This document shows, one piece after another, positions 26,087 through 38,075 of a DNA stretch of 64,000 nt. The notes under the pieces were generated by a model. It saw nothing but the letters and a program-made list of their open reading frames with translations, was not told the origin of the DNA and did not search any database. Numbering within the stretch: position 1 is the stretch's first letter; each line of letters starts with the position of its first letter. The translations under genes were made by a program, and so were the position numbers. The DNA comes from Paulownia fortunei (lineage: Eukaryota > Streptophyta > Magnoliopsida > Lamiales > Paulowniaceae): contig CM033123.1 of the NCBI GenBank assembly GCA_019321725.1, positions 15,550,925 through 15,614,924 of the forward strand, in the 5' to 3' direction.

Positions 26087-29000
26087 TTTGCTGCATCGAA
26101 CCATTACCCAGTTTCTGTTGTTTTGTATTCAAGGGGATAAATTTTATCTAGGTGTCTTGTTTATTTAATCTTTATCACATGTGGGAGAATTCTTAACGGT
26201 CTTCTTTTCTGGCTCTATTTGATTTTGATTAGCATGGATTGTTAGTTATGCAATGCCAAGCAGAATGGGGTTAAAACCATAGGTTTTGAAATTGCTAAAA
26301 AATATTTTCCAGATGTCAATGCCTTATCTTTTTTTTCGCTAGATTCATGTACCACTGCAAACCATGCTTGTCTGTTACCCAGTGATCTTGCTTCTGCTCC
26401 CTAAGGCAAGAAATTGTATGCTAACAAAATTTGAATCTAATCATGTATTTCTGTGTAGTTTCTGGTCCAAAAATCGAAAAAAATATAGTAAAAATGAGCA
26501 TTTGGTGTAATTGCCTCAGGAACGTGGTTTGTATTCATCTGTACAAGTGAGTTTCTTTTAGTTTTTTCATATTATTTTGTGCTGGATTTTAAACATGTTT
26601 CCAGTTACCTGGCAGCATTTCTGAACCCATGACTCAAATTTGGAACTTCTTCCTGGTGCCATACTTCAATTGAGCCTATAATTTTGGGCACGAGCTTGAA
26701 TCTGCCACTTTTATGATACTGAAGTAGGCAGCATGGAATTTTATTTTTTCTTCTTGTGAAAATTGATTTGTTGCATTTACTTCAACTCATAGTTTACAAT
26801 GCAGAATATAATTCAATATAAGAATAGATTGCCTTCAGCAAAGCAATAAGAAAGATTGAGGCACCAAATCATACAGGATATACTTGAAGCTCATATTCTG
26901 ATGTCTATGAAAACAAAATTTACAACTCTTGGTACGTTTTCGATCAATTATTTCACTGTTGTAGTATCATTGACTACATTAAGCAGCCAAATTCCAACTT
27001 AAAGATCTCAAAACCAAATAGCAAATAAAATAAAACTGGCACGGATTAAACAGGTTTTAAAAGACATTTTGTAGGGGAAATAATCCTTCACATTCTATAT
27101 GTATACAAGTCATTCTCTACGCATATAATATGTACGAATCCCCTCCACATCACAAGAGATCGAGACTTAAAACAATATAAAAGGTGTGAAGTAGAAGAAT
27201 AATCACAAAACTACTAGATACAAGTGAATCTAGACGTGATGGTAGTAGTACAGTAAAAAGATGAGTTTAAGAGCTAGAGACTTAAAACGAAAATCGCAAA
27301 TCCACGCTGCCGGAGGGGCGGCGGCCTTGAAGGAATAACCCTAGTTGCAGGGTTCTAGAGAGAAATGGAAAATTGGAGCAACAATTTTTTTGTTTTTTGT
27401 TTTTTGTTTTTTGTTTTTGTTTGGTTTTATATGGTCTTGCCCCATCATATTTTCATTATCTTGACACCTAATTAATCTCCCTTCTCTTAATTAATTATGT
27501 GTGTCATTGGACATGGTTGGGACATAAAGGGTAGAGAAGAGAGAGGATCAGTTGACAATTGTCTCTAAAACAAAAATAACATCAAATTAATCATCTGTAG
27601 AGTCAAATGTAGTTGTTTTATGGTTCACTCATTATCAAAACAAAAACAACATTATCAAATATAATTGTTTATTACTCAATTATGGAGTGATACAGAGTTT
27701 GTTACTTATATATGATACTAAATGTTTCCAATGATCTTTTGTTTCTCAATGTTTGAATGAAAATGATGTTTATAATACATTTCTTTTTTAAAATTTAATG
27801 ATTACCTCAGATATATAACTCAATATATGACTAAGTACATTGATAATAATGTATCATAGCTTACACTAAAAAAAAAAAAAAAAACAATTAGACGCTCGTA
27901 CCAAAAACATCATAAAATGCAGAATTTTAAAAAACTTTATTTTTTTTATCACTGAAATTAAGTCTTGTTGATGATGTTTATAATGCTTTTCAAGAAGCCA
28001 AATTCTCTTTTTTTTTTTTTTTTTTCTTTTAAAAGAACGATGGAATACACATCGATCATTATATTCAAATTTCAAATTAATACAAACCAAATTGTTTAAT
28101 TTTAATTTTTGAAGATTTAAAAAAAAAAAAAACGAGTCAAACCAAATATGTTGCTAATTGCACTTGGCTTGAATGCAATATCCATCTTTAAATTGAGTGA
28201 AAAATTCAATTTGGTCAATGACTTCTTAATCGAATTAAAAAGTCAACTAATTACTGACTCTCATTGAATTTTAAATAACTTACTTCAGTGCCGATACCAA
28301 ATATTGTTTATTATCAACTCAAGATTATGTAATATTTATGATTTAACTTGTCTAATGACACATGCTAAATGTTTTACATAATTTGAAGAGGTATAAATCC
28401 AATTAATACCTAATAAATGTCATATTTTAAATCCCGAAATATTCACTTAAATTTGACCATATAAATTTGAACATATAAATTTGAACCTTCATTTATTGTG
28501 TAAATTTAAATTGAAGTTGTAAAGGGATCGAACTCGAATTAAGTTTTAAAAAAATAAATAAACTTAAGTCAGAGTCGAGCTCAATTCATTTAAATTGAAT
28601 TTATTGAAGATCGAGTTCACTTACATTTTAAAAAATAAAATATTAATACATAAAATTATTTTGAATTCTATTTTCTTATTATGTCTATATTTATCATATC
28701 TTTATAATTACTACACCCATTGCCTTTATAACTTTTATCATAAATATTATTATAACTTACACTTTTAAGATTTTAATTATTATTATTATACTTCAGAAAT
28801 AAAAATGCATTATCATAATTAAATAGTGATATAATCACACATAATTTCATTAAATGAAATTATGAACATTACCATTATTATTTATATTTCAAAAACATAT
28901 ACCAATTGAAATATTACAAAATAAAAAATAACTAAAAACTCGTGAATCAATTCATCAGCTTTTGAACGTCTATATTTGAATTCAAGTTTAATTCGTTGAA

Positions 29001-29380
29001 AAATTTAAGCTCGATTTGAAACAATTAAACTCATGTTTAAATTTTTTAATAGTATTAAAAAAAATTCCACAATTAAGTAAGATTCCTTTTATTCTAAAAT
29101 TCAAGACACGCGTGACCATGTAATCCAAAAAGCTTCACCAATTAAGAAAACACATTAGTCACGTCCGATGACTCTGACATTGCTCAAGTTTTCAACCCAC
29201 CAAAATTTAATTTTATCTGATTCTCCCATAATAAATTCGGGAAGAACCATTGAATAACGACAAGTTGTAATATGCTTATGAAACGTTTCGTTTTTTTCTT
29301 GCATTATTGTCTGAACCATCATTACTAAACTGTGTTTTTTTTTCTATTTTTCTGTTCTTTTTTTCATTTTTATAGATCTT
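26087..29380. other. 3'UTR of RPL18a and intergenic spacer
   Basis: The first few hundred bases are 3'-untranslated and downstream sequence of RPL18a. The rest is AT-rich. It contains an isolated GC-rich island (about 27301-27345) beside a repeated TTTTTTG tract (27385-27420), and a repeat-like region at about 28490-29050. No gene is supported, and the short open frames here are low-complexity. Confidence 0.45.
28490..29050. repeat. Repeat-like element rich in GAGCTCGA-type motifs
   Basis: The left part carries GATCGAACTCGAATTAAG, AGTCGAGCTCAATT and GATCGAGTTC; the right part carries related motifs in the opposite sense (GAATTCAAGTTTAATTCG, TTTAAGCTCGATTTGAAAC). Such clustered, inverted motifs are common in plant non-autonomous DNA elements. 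The ends and target-site duplication were not resolved. Confidence 0.4.
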
Positions 29381-30194
29381 GAGTTGGTCCCATCAGCACC
29401 GGAGGTGAAAAGGGTCGCATTTTTCGCATCTGGGTTCTCTTTATTTGCTCTCTTGGTTAGGAATATTTCTGGGTTTTCAATTTTCTTTTCAGTTATTGCT
29501 ATTTTAGTGTTTTTTGTACAATTTGTCTGCTTAACACGGATTGCACACGTATTATGTACGAGCGTGCGTGTTTGGATATGCTTTATTGATATACTGGTTT
29601 GAGGTTACTTACCAGAGAATCGGATTTGATTCAATCTTCTGTGGGGGCTGCTTTGTCAGGTACACATAGATGCAGAAAGGTTTTCCCTTTTCAATTTGTA
29701 TTCTCTTAGACTGGGATAGTCGAGATGGGTTTTCTTTATTATTTGGATTTGGGGTGTCAAATGAACTAATTATTGTTTGAACTTTTTTCTTGAATTTTTG
29801 GGAATATTATTGTCTCTGAAGTTGAGGTGTTTTATTTTTTTTGAAATTGGTTGATTTGTTTTGATGTTTAAAGCTTACATGGTGGTTTGTATCTTCGTTT
29901 TGTACTTTTTACTATGTTTGGTTGAAGGTTTTTGTGATAAAGCTATGTCAAATTGATTAATGTTCATGAAAGCCTAAGACCTGCCTGTTGTGTTGCTTTG
30001 AATGAACCTTTTACTAGGGATATTATAGAGCTTAGAAAGAGTATTTCAATTTCTAATTTTCATTCAGACCATGGAAATACATATTTAATTTCTCTGAGGA
30101 TGCTGGAATAGCTAGATTGACTAGAAACTTTGCTAAAATTTGTGATTTGAGTGCTCTAAGAAAAATTATTCAACTATTTTTGATAGGCAAATAG
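29381..30194 (+). promoter_or_regulatory. Probable 5' leader region of the KUP gene
   Basis: The leader seems to be split: an acceptor (TTTTTGATAG) near 30186 lies 9 bases before the start codon, and a leader exon probably lies near 29380-29660. Exact exon ends cannot be fixed without transcripts. The short open frame at 29384-29602 has no family resemblance and is treated as untranslated. Confidence 0.35.
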
Positions 30195-33100
30195 ATGAAC
30201 CAAATAGAGATTGACCCTGCGGAAGACAGCAATGACTTGCCACCGTCAATGGCAGTGGGTGAGGGTCAAGAATCAACCCATACAAGCGGACAAGATGGGC
30301 AAGATGAACATGCCCGGATAACCAGGAATAAAGGAAAGGTAAACACGAAGGTACATAGTTGCTATTTGCTTGTGTTTTGGGCTGAAACTGCATTAGTAAC
30401 ATGTTAATGAAGCTGCAAGAATGCATCTAGGATAACATAATTATAGCATCCATGACCTTGTTTGAAGTTGATCTTTTTGTGGGCTAAAATAGCTGTTACT
30501 TACTCTTAGTGGTCCTAATGTTCTCTCTGTTTATGTCAGGAAGTGAACAAATTTTTTTCAGTGCCAATGACTTTTAAACTTCCTTAGAAACAAAGGTTTA
30601 CAACAGTGTTTAGTTATTTGAAGGAGAGATGTGTGACTTTATAGTTAACTGACTTGTCCTTTTACTTTATCAGTGTCCTCATACAATTTATTGGACATGT
30701 TATTGATTAGGATTCTGTCCTAATGGTGGTGTTTTTTTTGCCTAATTGTGATGCTCATATGACCTAGCTGACCACTACCATGTTCATGTATTGATGATTC
30801 TCCTCAAGTTTATCCTTCATTTGACCTTTCTTTGTAAGTTTTAATGGTCTTCTGGCTAACAGTGCTTCTAAGTTCAGAGAAGGATTGGTAAATGTGTTTT
30901 TCCTGCCAATAATATATATATACTGAATAAGAAAGATGATGAACACCGAATGAATTTGGTGTTAAACCAACATTATTAAAATGCGTGTTTTTCTATTTGC
31001 AGTTTTTCCTGGCGAACTTTCCAACCTCTCTAATACTAGCGTATCAAAGCTTTGGGGTGGTATATGGAGATCTGAGCACTTCTCCACTTTATGTTTACAG
31101 AAGCATATTTGTTGGGAAGTTGCAGGATCATCAGAATCCTGACACAATATTTGGGGCATTCTCATTAATTTTTTGGACCTTAACACTGATTCCGTTGCTC
31201 AAATATGTAATTATTGTTCTGAGTGCTGATGATAATGGTGAAGGTATGCTAAATCGGTTCTCTTAAAAGTTTTTGATCAAACTTTTCTCTCAGTCATGAC
31301 AACCTATTTAATCACCTCAGGTGGGACATTTGCTCTTTACTCCCTTCTTTGTAGACATGGAAAGTTCAGTTTACTTCCTAATCAACAAGCAGCTGATGAG
31401 GAACTTTCTGCCTACAAATATGGTCCCGTGGGACAGTCCTCATCATCTGTAGCATTGAAGAGATACCTTGAGAAGCACAAAAAGTTACGGACTGCATTGT
31501 TGCTTGTAGTATTATTGGGGGCTGGCATGGTAATAGGTGATGGTGTAGTTACTCCTGCTATGTCAGGTATGGTTGAAATAAGGTCTAGTAGAGAAGTATA
31601 TGTTGAGATTCCTAATGGATGTTATCCAGTATAAATGAACAACTGTATCGCCAAGTTTCACAATATTGGTGCCTGCTTCAGTTTGATCATTAATTAAAAG
31701 CATACATAACACCAGTGTTCAACTGCAAGTTTTCCAACCCCCAAGACATGTTATTAAGTCAGCGTATAGTTATTTGTGTGACCATTCAATAATTTTGATA
31801 CTTGGGTACCTTAGTCATTCACTATTTGAACTTACCCTTAGATTTTTATAAGAAATAGTTTAACTGGCACTAGTAACTGTGATTTGTTTTAATTTGCAGT
31901 ACTATCATCAGTATCAGGGCTTGAAGCTGCTCAGAAAAGGTTGCCTGAGGGTATGCCAAGTTATTTGTATTTTTGCCTTTTGTGATTTGACTAGATTTTC
32001 GCTGCATTAAAAGTCTGTGGATAATTTTAGTCTTATTCTCCTAGTTATTGTTCTGTCCTGATTATGAAACAATCTGTTATCCATAGGTGGAGTGCGATTA
32101 CTTTCTTGCATCATATTGGTTGGCCTATTTGCTTTGCAGCACTGTGGCACCCACAAGGTTGGCTTCCTGTTTGCCCCGGTAGTTATCCTCTGGTTAGTAT
32201 CAATTTTCGCCATTGGACTTTATAATACAATACGGTGGAACCCAAAAATTGTGGTTGCTCTGTCTCCGCATTATATCATCAAATTCTTTGGTGAAACTGG
32301 TAAAGATGGGTGGATTTCACTTGGAGGGGTTCTCCTGTCCATAACAGGTAAATAGAGTTTACATGTTGGTCCCTTTAGGACCCTATTTTCATTCTTTGTT
32401 TAGGTGATTTAACATGGAACCGCCTTTTTCATTACCTTTATTCTTAGTAAGGAAGATAAGTTGCTTGACTTTTGAATTTATAGTCAATCTTTTGTGGGTC
32501 ATCAGGTACTGAAGCAATGTTTGCAGATCTTGGCCATTTCTCTGCAAGCTCAATAAGGGTAAGCTCTGTTCTTTGTAGTTGCAGCTGTATTAAGTTGATA
32601 ATTCTTTCTCTTTTTTGACAGTTGGAAAGATGTTGACTTGAAACATAATAAAATTACAAGACCCATGGGTTACAGTAGGATAATAAGAATGCTATACTTG
32701 TAGTTTGATGATAGGTTCATGGGGCTAGCTTATTTATGTCTGGGCCTTGAATCTGAACTCTCGTACAATTGGAAGGCTGTAAAGGAATATGTAATTTATT
32801 TGTGGATGAAAAAAAGAATGTTAGGTATATCCCGTCAGCAATGGGTGGTATGAATTGTGCATGCCTTCCCGTGTAAGTTGCGGATTTCTTCAGTGTTATT
32901 AATCCATCGTTCATCATGACCTATATTATATTAACTGCCTGTGAGTTCCTTTGTAATCTGAATATTTTTGTATCTGCAGATTGCATTTGTATTCCTTGTG
33001 TACCCTTGCTTGGTAATGCAATATATGGGCCAAGCTGCTTATCTGTCAAAAAATATTCCTTCAATTCCAAACAGCTTCTATGATTCAATTCCTGGTTAGT

Positions 33101-36100
33101 TTGCCTCCATATATATTGATATATTTATCCGAGTCTTGCTTGCTGTTGTTTTTCAAATATTGACTTGTCCTGCAGGTGGTGTATTTTGGCCTGTCTTTGT
33201 TATTGCCACTCTTGCAGCTATTGTTGCTAGTCAGGCTATAATTTCAGCCACATTCTCTATCATTAAGCAATGTCATGCACTTGGTTGCTTCCCACGTGTG
33301 AAGGTTGTTCACACCTCAAAACAAATCCATGGGCAGATCTATATACCAGAAATTAACTGGATCCTCATGATTCTTACTCTTGCTGTGGCTGTTGGCTTCC
33401 GCGACACAACTACAATTGGGAATGCTTATGGTAAGCTGATGAATGTAAAAAAGACTACGCCCTGTCCTTTCCTTTGATGTTCTGTATGATGGAATGAATG
33501 TTACCTTATGATCGTCTATAAGATACGTTTATTGAATCTTCATATAATACTCAGCCATAACCCATAATAGAAAAATGTAGTTGGAAACTGCTATGTGATA
33601 TAAAATATTGTAGAAAGATATTGAAATGTAGCATCTGGGAAACAATCTGTTATTTGTTTGCAGCAACTAGAGATGGACAAACTGTACTTCCTGATATGAG
33701 GAACCTTTTTTTTTTAAATTTGATTTTTGGATTATATCAAGTTTTAATGGTATTACCTATTTATGTTCCTAAAAGTCAAAGAATCTTTGATTATTGAAAT
33801 CATATAATGACAATTTACTGTTCTATTAAAGTCTAGGTAAATCAAACTAGTGTGAAGTTTTCAAACAACAGAAATTGGACTGTTTTATCAGTTGTTGGGA
33901 TTTACTGACTTCTTTTCCCGGTAGTAGACAGTGAAATGACAATGGTATTGTCATAATCATAGGTATACTATTAAAAGTATCAAGGAAAATCCATTAGTTG
34001 TAGGAAGAAAAATGAATAAATATATATATAAAAACCAGCTAAGCAACCATGCCATTATGTTTGATGAAAACACCATGGATTTATTCTGTGCCAGCCCTTA
34101 GTTCAACCACCATAACTGAACATAAAAAAAGTGATAAAGAGAAAATAGGAGAGACTTAATCAAAACCCAGCACCACCACCCCATTAATTACAATATCACT
34201 ACCATCCAACTATATTTCACAACACTATACCTTTACAAAGGCCATTACAGTATCCAACACCAGATCACCATGCCAAAATCCACTGCCAGTCCCCAAAATT
34301 ATTACAATGCTCCCCACCAAATGCCCCCTAAAAACTTGGCAATAATTCATTATCTTGTCTTGGCGATGAAAAACTAGAGGGAAGTCGGAATCCGTTGCAA
34401 ACATGGGTTTTCTTTTGGTTTGGCGATGACACACCTCTAAGAACTGAAACTATAAACTGTTTGTAAATGAGTGCAAAAGTTGTAAAACAACCAATTGCTT
34501 AAGCTTTGCAAGCAGCTGATTGAGGTTGATGCTCGTATGTGTCTTCAGGCACATATTAGGTTGCTGGCTAAAGAGCCTGGGACGTGAAAAGAATATTACG
34601 GAAGGAAGCTATCAAAAGAATATTAGCTATCCAGTGTTCTACTTTGGCCAGTGTGCCAGTGTTCGAAACTGATTTGAGCCTGTGGGTAAAGTACTTCACT
34701 AGTGCCTGTGGTAGAAATTGACTCTTGGACCTGTAGAAGTCACTTTTTTAGAATCCCACATGCTTGGTAAGCCTGATTTTGCTGTGCTTTGTATGTCTGG
34801 CTTTGACGATGATGTTTGGGATTGTGACAGTGGGAGATGGTGAGACCCTTTTTCCACCATTGTCTGAAAGTGATAGTGTGACTTGTTAATACATATGGTT
34901 TCTAAAGAATCAAGAAGCACTAGTTGCTTATATCTTTTGGGGTAATTGATTAGCTTGTGTAGTCTTCAGGTACGTTTCCCATATCAGCTGGCTTGGGATT
35001 TGACGTGGCTTATTTAATACTTAGATATAGCTGGCAGAAAGAAAGCGATAGGCAGAGAGAAAGCTAGTTTAGAGCTCAATTATGAGGAGATACCTGAGAA
35101 AATGATGACAGCTAGTTGGGAGATGGGCAAACATCAACTACCGCAATACTCGAGCAAGTGGCAGTCTTATTGTAGCTGGTGTTTTAGACAGGCCTCTTAT
35201 AAAATCCTAGAGCTGTTGATCATGGAAAGTTCCCATCTACCTTAGTTGTTAAGCATGCAACGCAAATTAATGCTCCAAGGCCTCCTAGACTTAAATGCAA
35301 AGTGCAAAGCGAGTGAGCGCAATTCTTTGAAGCAAAGCTCATTTTTATACTAAATGAGAGCTTTCAGTACATGCATAATATTTTTGACAAGATTGAGAAA
35401 ATTGCAGAAATTGAACAGTTTATATGAATTTCATCAACGCAAAAGACTGGAGATGCCAAACATCTTTTCTGTTTCATGTTTTCTCTTTCCCTTTTTAGTT
35501 TATAGTGTCCATCAATTTCAGTCATCCTTTTGGATAATTTAACTCCTTAGACCAATTTGTTCTTATCGGACTTTTCTTATACTCCTGCTTTCTGTTTGCC
35601 AGGCCTAGCTGTCATGTCAGTGATGTTCATTACAACTTTTCTCATGGCACTTGTTATGGTCTTTGTCTGGCAAAGGAGTATAATACTTGCTGCTGTGTTC
35701 CTCCTCTTCTTTTGGTTCATTGAAGCTGCTTACCTGGCAGCCTCATACATAAAAGTTCCTCAAGGAGGATGGATCTCCCTTGTGCTCTCTCTCATCTTTA
35801 TGTTTGTCATGTTTGTTTGGCACTATGGAACTCGCAGGAAATACAACTTTGATTTACATAACAAGGTGCCCCTGAAATGGATCCTTGGCCTAGGCCCCAG
35901 CCTTGGTATTGTTCGTGTGCCCGGGATAGGCCTCATATACTCAGAGCTGGCAACAGGAGTGCCCTCAATCTTCTCACATTTTGTAACAAATCTCCCTGCT
36001 TTTCATAATGTTTTGGTATTTGTTTGTGTAAAATCTGTTCCAGTGCCCTATGTCTCACCTGAGGAACGCTTCCTTATTGGCCGCATCTGCCCAAGACCAT

Positions 36101-36690
36101 ATCGCATGTATCGATGCATTGTGAGATACGGGTACAAGGACTTACAGGGAGATGATGGGAATTTTGAGAACCAGCTGATTCAAAGTATAGCTGAGTTTAT
36201 TCAAATGGAAGCTGTAGAGCCTCAGTTCTCAAGCCCCGACTCCGTGTCTTATGATGGGAGGATGGCAGTCATAAGCTCCAGAACTTTCGAATCTGGCTCA
36301 AGTCTGATTGTATCTGAGGCGGAGGATTTTGGTGCTAGCAATTCCATCCAAAGTAGCAAATCCTTAACTCTGCAAAGTTTAAGGTCGGCTTATGATGATG
36401 AGAATCCCCGGATCAGGAGGCGTCAAGTGAGGTTTCAAATACCTCAAAATCCCGTGATGGATCCATCTGTAAGGGAAGAACTTTTAGACTTGATCCAGGC
36501 AAAAGAAGCAGGTGTTGCATATATAATGGGGCACTCCTATGTGAAGGCTAGGAGGTCATCCTCGTTTTTGAAGAAACTAGTCATTGATTTTGGTTATTCG
36601 TTTCTTCGTAAGAACTGCAGGGGTCCTGCGGTGGCACTTCACATTCCTCACATTAGCCTTATTGAAGTAGGCATGATATATCATGTCTGA
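30195..36690 (+). CDS. KUP3: HAK/KUP/KT potassium transporter, closest to KUP3/KT4
   Basis: Plasma-membrane K+ uptake permease of about 817 residues (family usually 750-860). Exons: 30195-30338, 31003-31243, 31321-31566, 31900-31950, 32087-32347, 32506-32558, 32980-33094, 33176-33430 and 35603-36690; the total divides by three. The N-terminus is hydrophilic and acidic. The hallmark [20 protein letters not shown] opens the first membrane helix, then come [62 protein letters not shown] and [12 protein letters not shown]. The large last exon holds the final helices and the cytosolic tail ([34 protein letters not shown]). The ending [15 protein letters not shown] matches KUP3. Two donors in exon 1 (after 30338 or 30350) keep the frame and differ by VNTK. 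The last intron is 2.2 kb. The KUP3 subgroup is chosen by overall resemblance from memory. Confidence 0.93.
33431..35602 (+). other. Large last intron of the KUP gene
   Basis: This 2.17-kb intron is far longer than the others in the gene. Its middle (about 34020-34440) is rich in CA and CCA words unlike its flanks, which suggests inserted DNA. No transposase, clear inverted ends or target duplication were recognised, and the short open frames are not convincing. Confidence 0.4.
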
Positions 36691-38075
36691 ATATTTGTCC
36701 AGCAATGGGGGAACTCTTCCCTTTGAGGCCTGTGTCGGCATGTCTCCAAATAAGAGCATGTTTATTGCACTTTGACCTTGTTTAGGCTTGTGATTTGTGA
36801 GTAGGCCTCGGTGATGCATGAAAGTGAAAGAAGTCATGTTCTCTATGTTTTGCTTTTTTCCTATGTATAGGAGACACACTTATTCGGATTCGTGTTACTG
36901 GCTTTTCATGTCAAAGAATGTCTAGAAAGGTGAATTTGAATATAGTTTAATGTTCTTATATAAGGTTTTGATGAAATGTACGATACATATTGTGCATTTT
37001 ATTCATTTTGATTTCGACGATATTCAAGAGCATGTAAAATGGCACCCAACAAAGGTTGTGAGGACCGAGAAGGATCTCTTCAGCTATTTCATGGTTGTAT
37101 CCGTGCAGCAATTTACAGTTGTTGACTGGTTATTGCTTCAGAAAAATCACTACAAATACCCAAATTGTTGCCTAAGTTGTGTAGTAGTTCTGATGCCTGC
37201 ATTAATTTGGCTGCAGTGTGAACTGATTTGGAAAACTAAATTATGGGTTAATTATGTAGACACCCCTTGAAGTTTGAATAATTTATCAAAAATTTATGTT
37301 AGTGAAAATTAATCAAATTAATTAGTCAATAGTAACAATTGAATTATTGTTTAGAGAATGAGTGAATATTTATTTTAACTACCAAATACTTAATAACGAT
37401 TAATGACCAACGAAATAACTTAGCTATGATTAAATAGTTTGACATAAAAAAATTGAAACTAATAGAAAGTTAAATATAAAGTCTATTTTATCTTTTTTTT
37501 CCTTTTGTTTTGCTATTTTTCTATTTTTCTTTTTCTTCTTTCTTCTACTTCCAACTCCACCCTCCTCCCACACCGGCCACCCAAGCACCCCACCTCAACC
37601 CTATATAAACATAGATTTACATATTAATGTGTATATATATGTATTTATAGTATTATTCATATAGATATATTTCCTTCACAATTTTTTCCCCAGCCAATGA
37701 GGACCATATCAGAAACTGCAGTGAACGGAATTAGTTCACAAAACATCCCTAGTTCAAGCTGAACATGAATTTGTTCCATAATACAGATATCAAGGTGATG
37801 GAGTCGGGCTGGAATGGTGCTCCCATACATGCATGATAATTGTCACTCATATAACAAGTACAGAAAGAATACAAGAAGGATTTGGCTTGCAAAGATTGGC
37901 TATAATCTTGCTTTTATTATCAAAAGGGCAGAAGGTTGCAAGTAACGAACTTAAGTTCTAAAAGATGTCCACTCAAGTAGTAAACTGAAGTTACGGTTGC
38001 TCCGAGAAGAAAGGCACAACGCAACAAAGCTTTCCAAGACGACGCGTTATGGGTGGAAGAAGACCTTAGTCCACA
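36691..38075. other. Convergent 3' regions of KUP and lumazine synthase with a repeat-like stretch
   Basis: The first part is the 3'-untranslated region of the KUP gene; the final part is that of lumazine synthase on the opposite strand. Between them, about 37245-37500, GGGTTAATTATGTAGACACCCCTTG begins a sequence typical of dispersed plant repeats. A pyrimidine-rich stretch (37490-37600) ends in CTATATAAAC, a TATA-like site with no gene behind it. Confidence 0.4.

Noticed and set aside
34225..34434. Open frames in the large KUP intron
   Set aside because: Short, without recognisable motifs, and inside an intron flanked by exons that join in phase.
37600..37720. TATA-like CTATATAAAC after a pyrimidine tract, considered as a promoter
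   Set aside because: No coding sequence follows on the plus strand before the 3' end of the minus-strand lumazine synthase gene.
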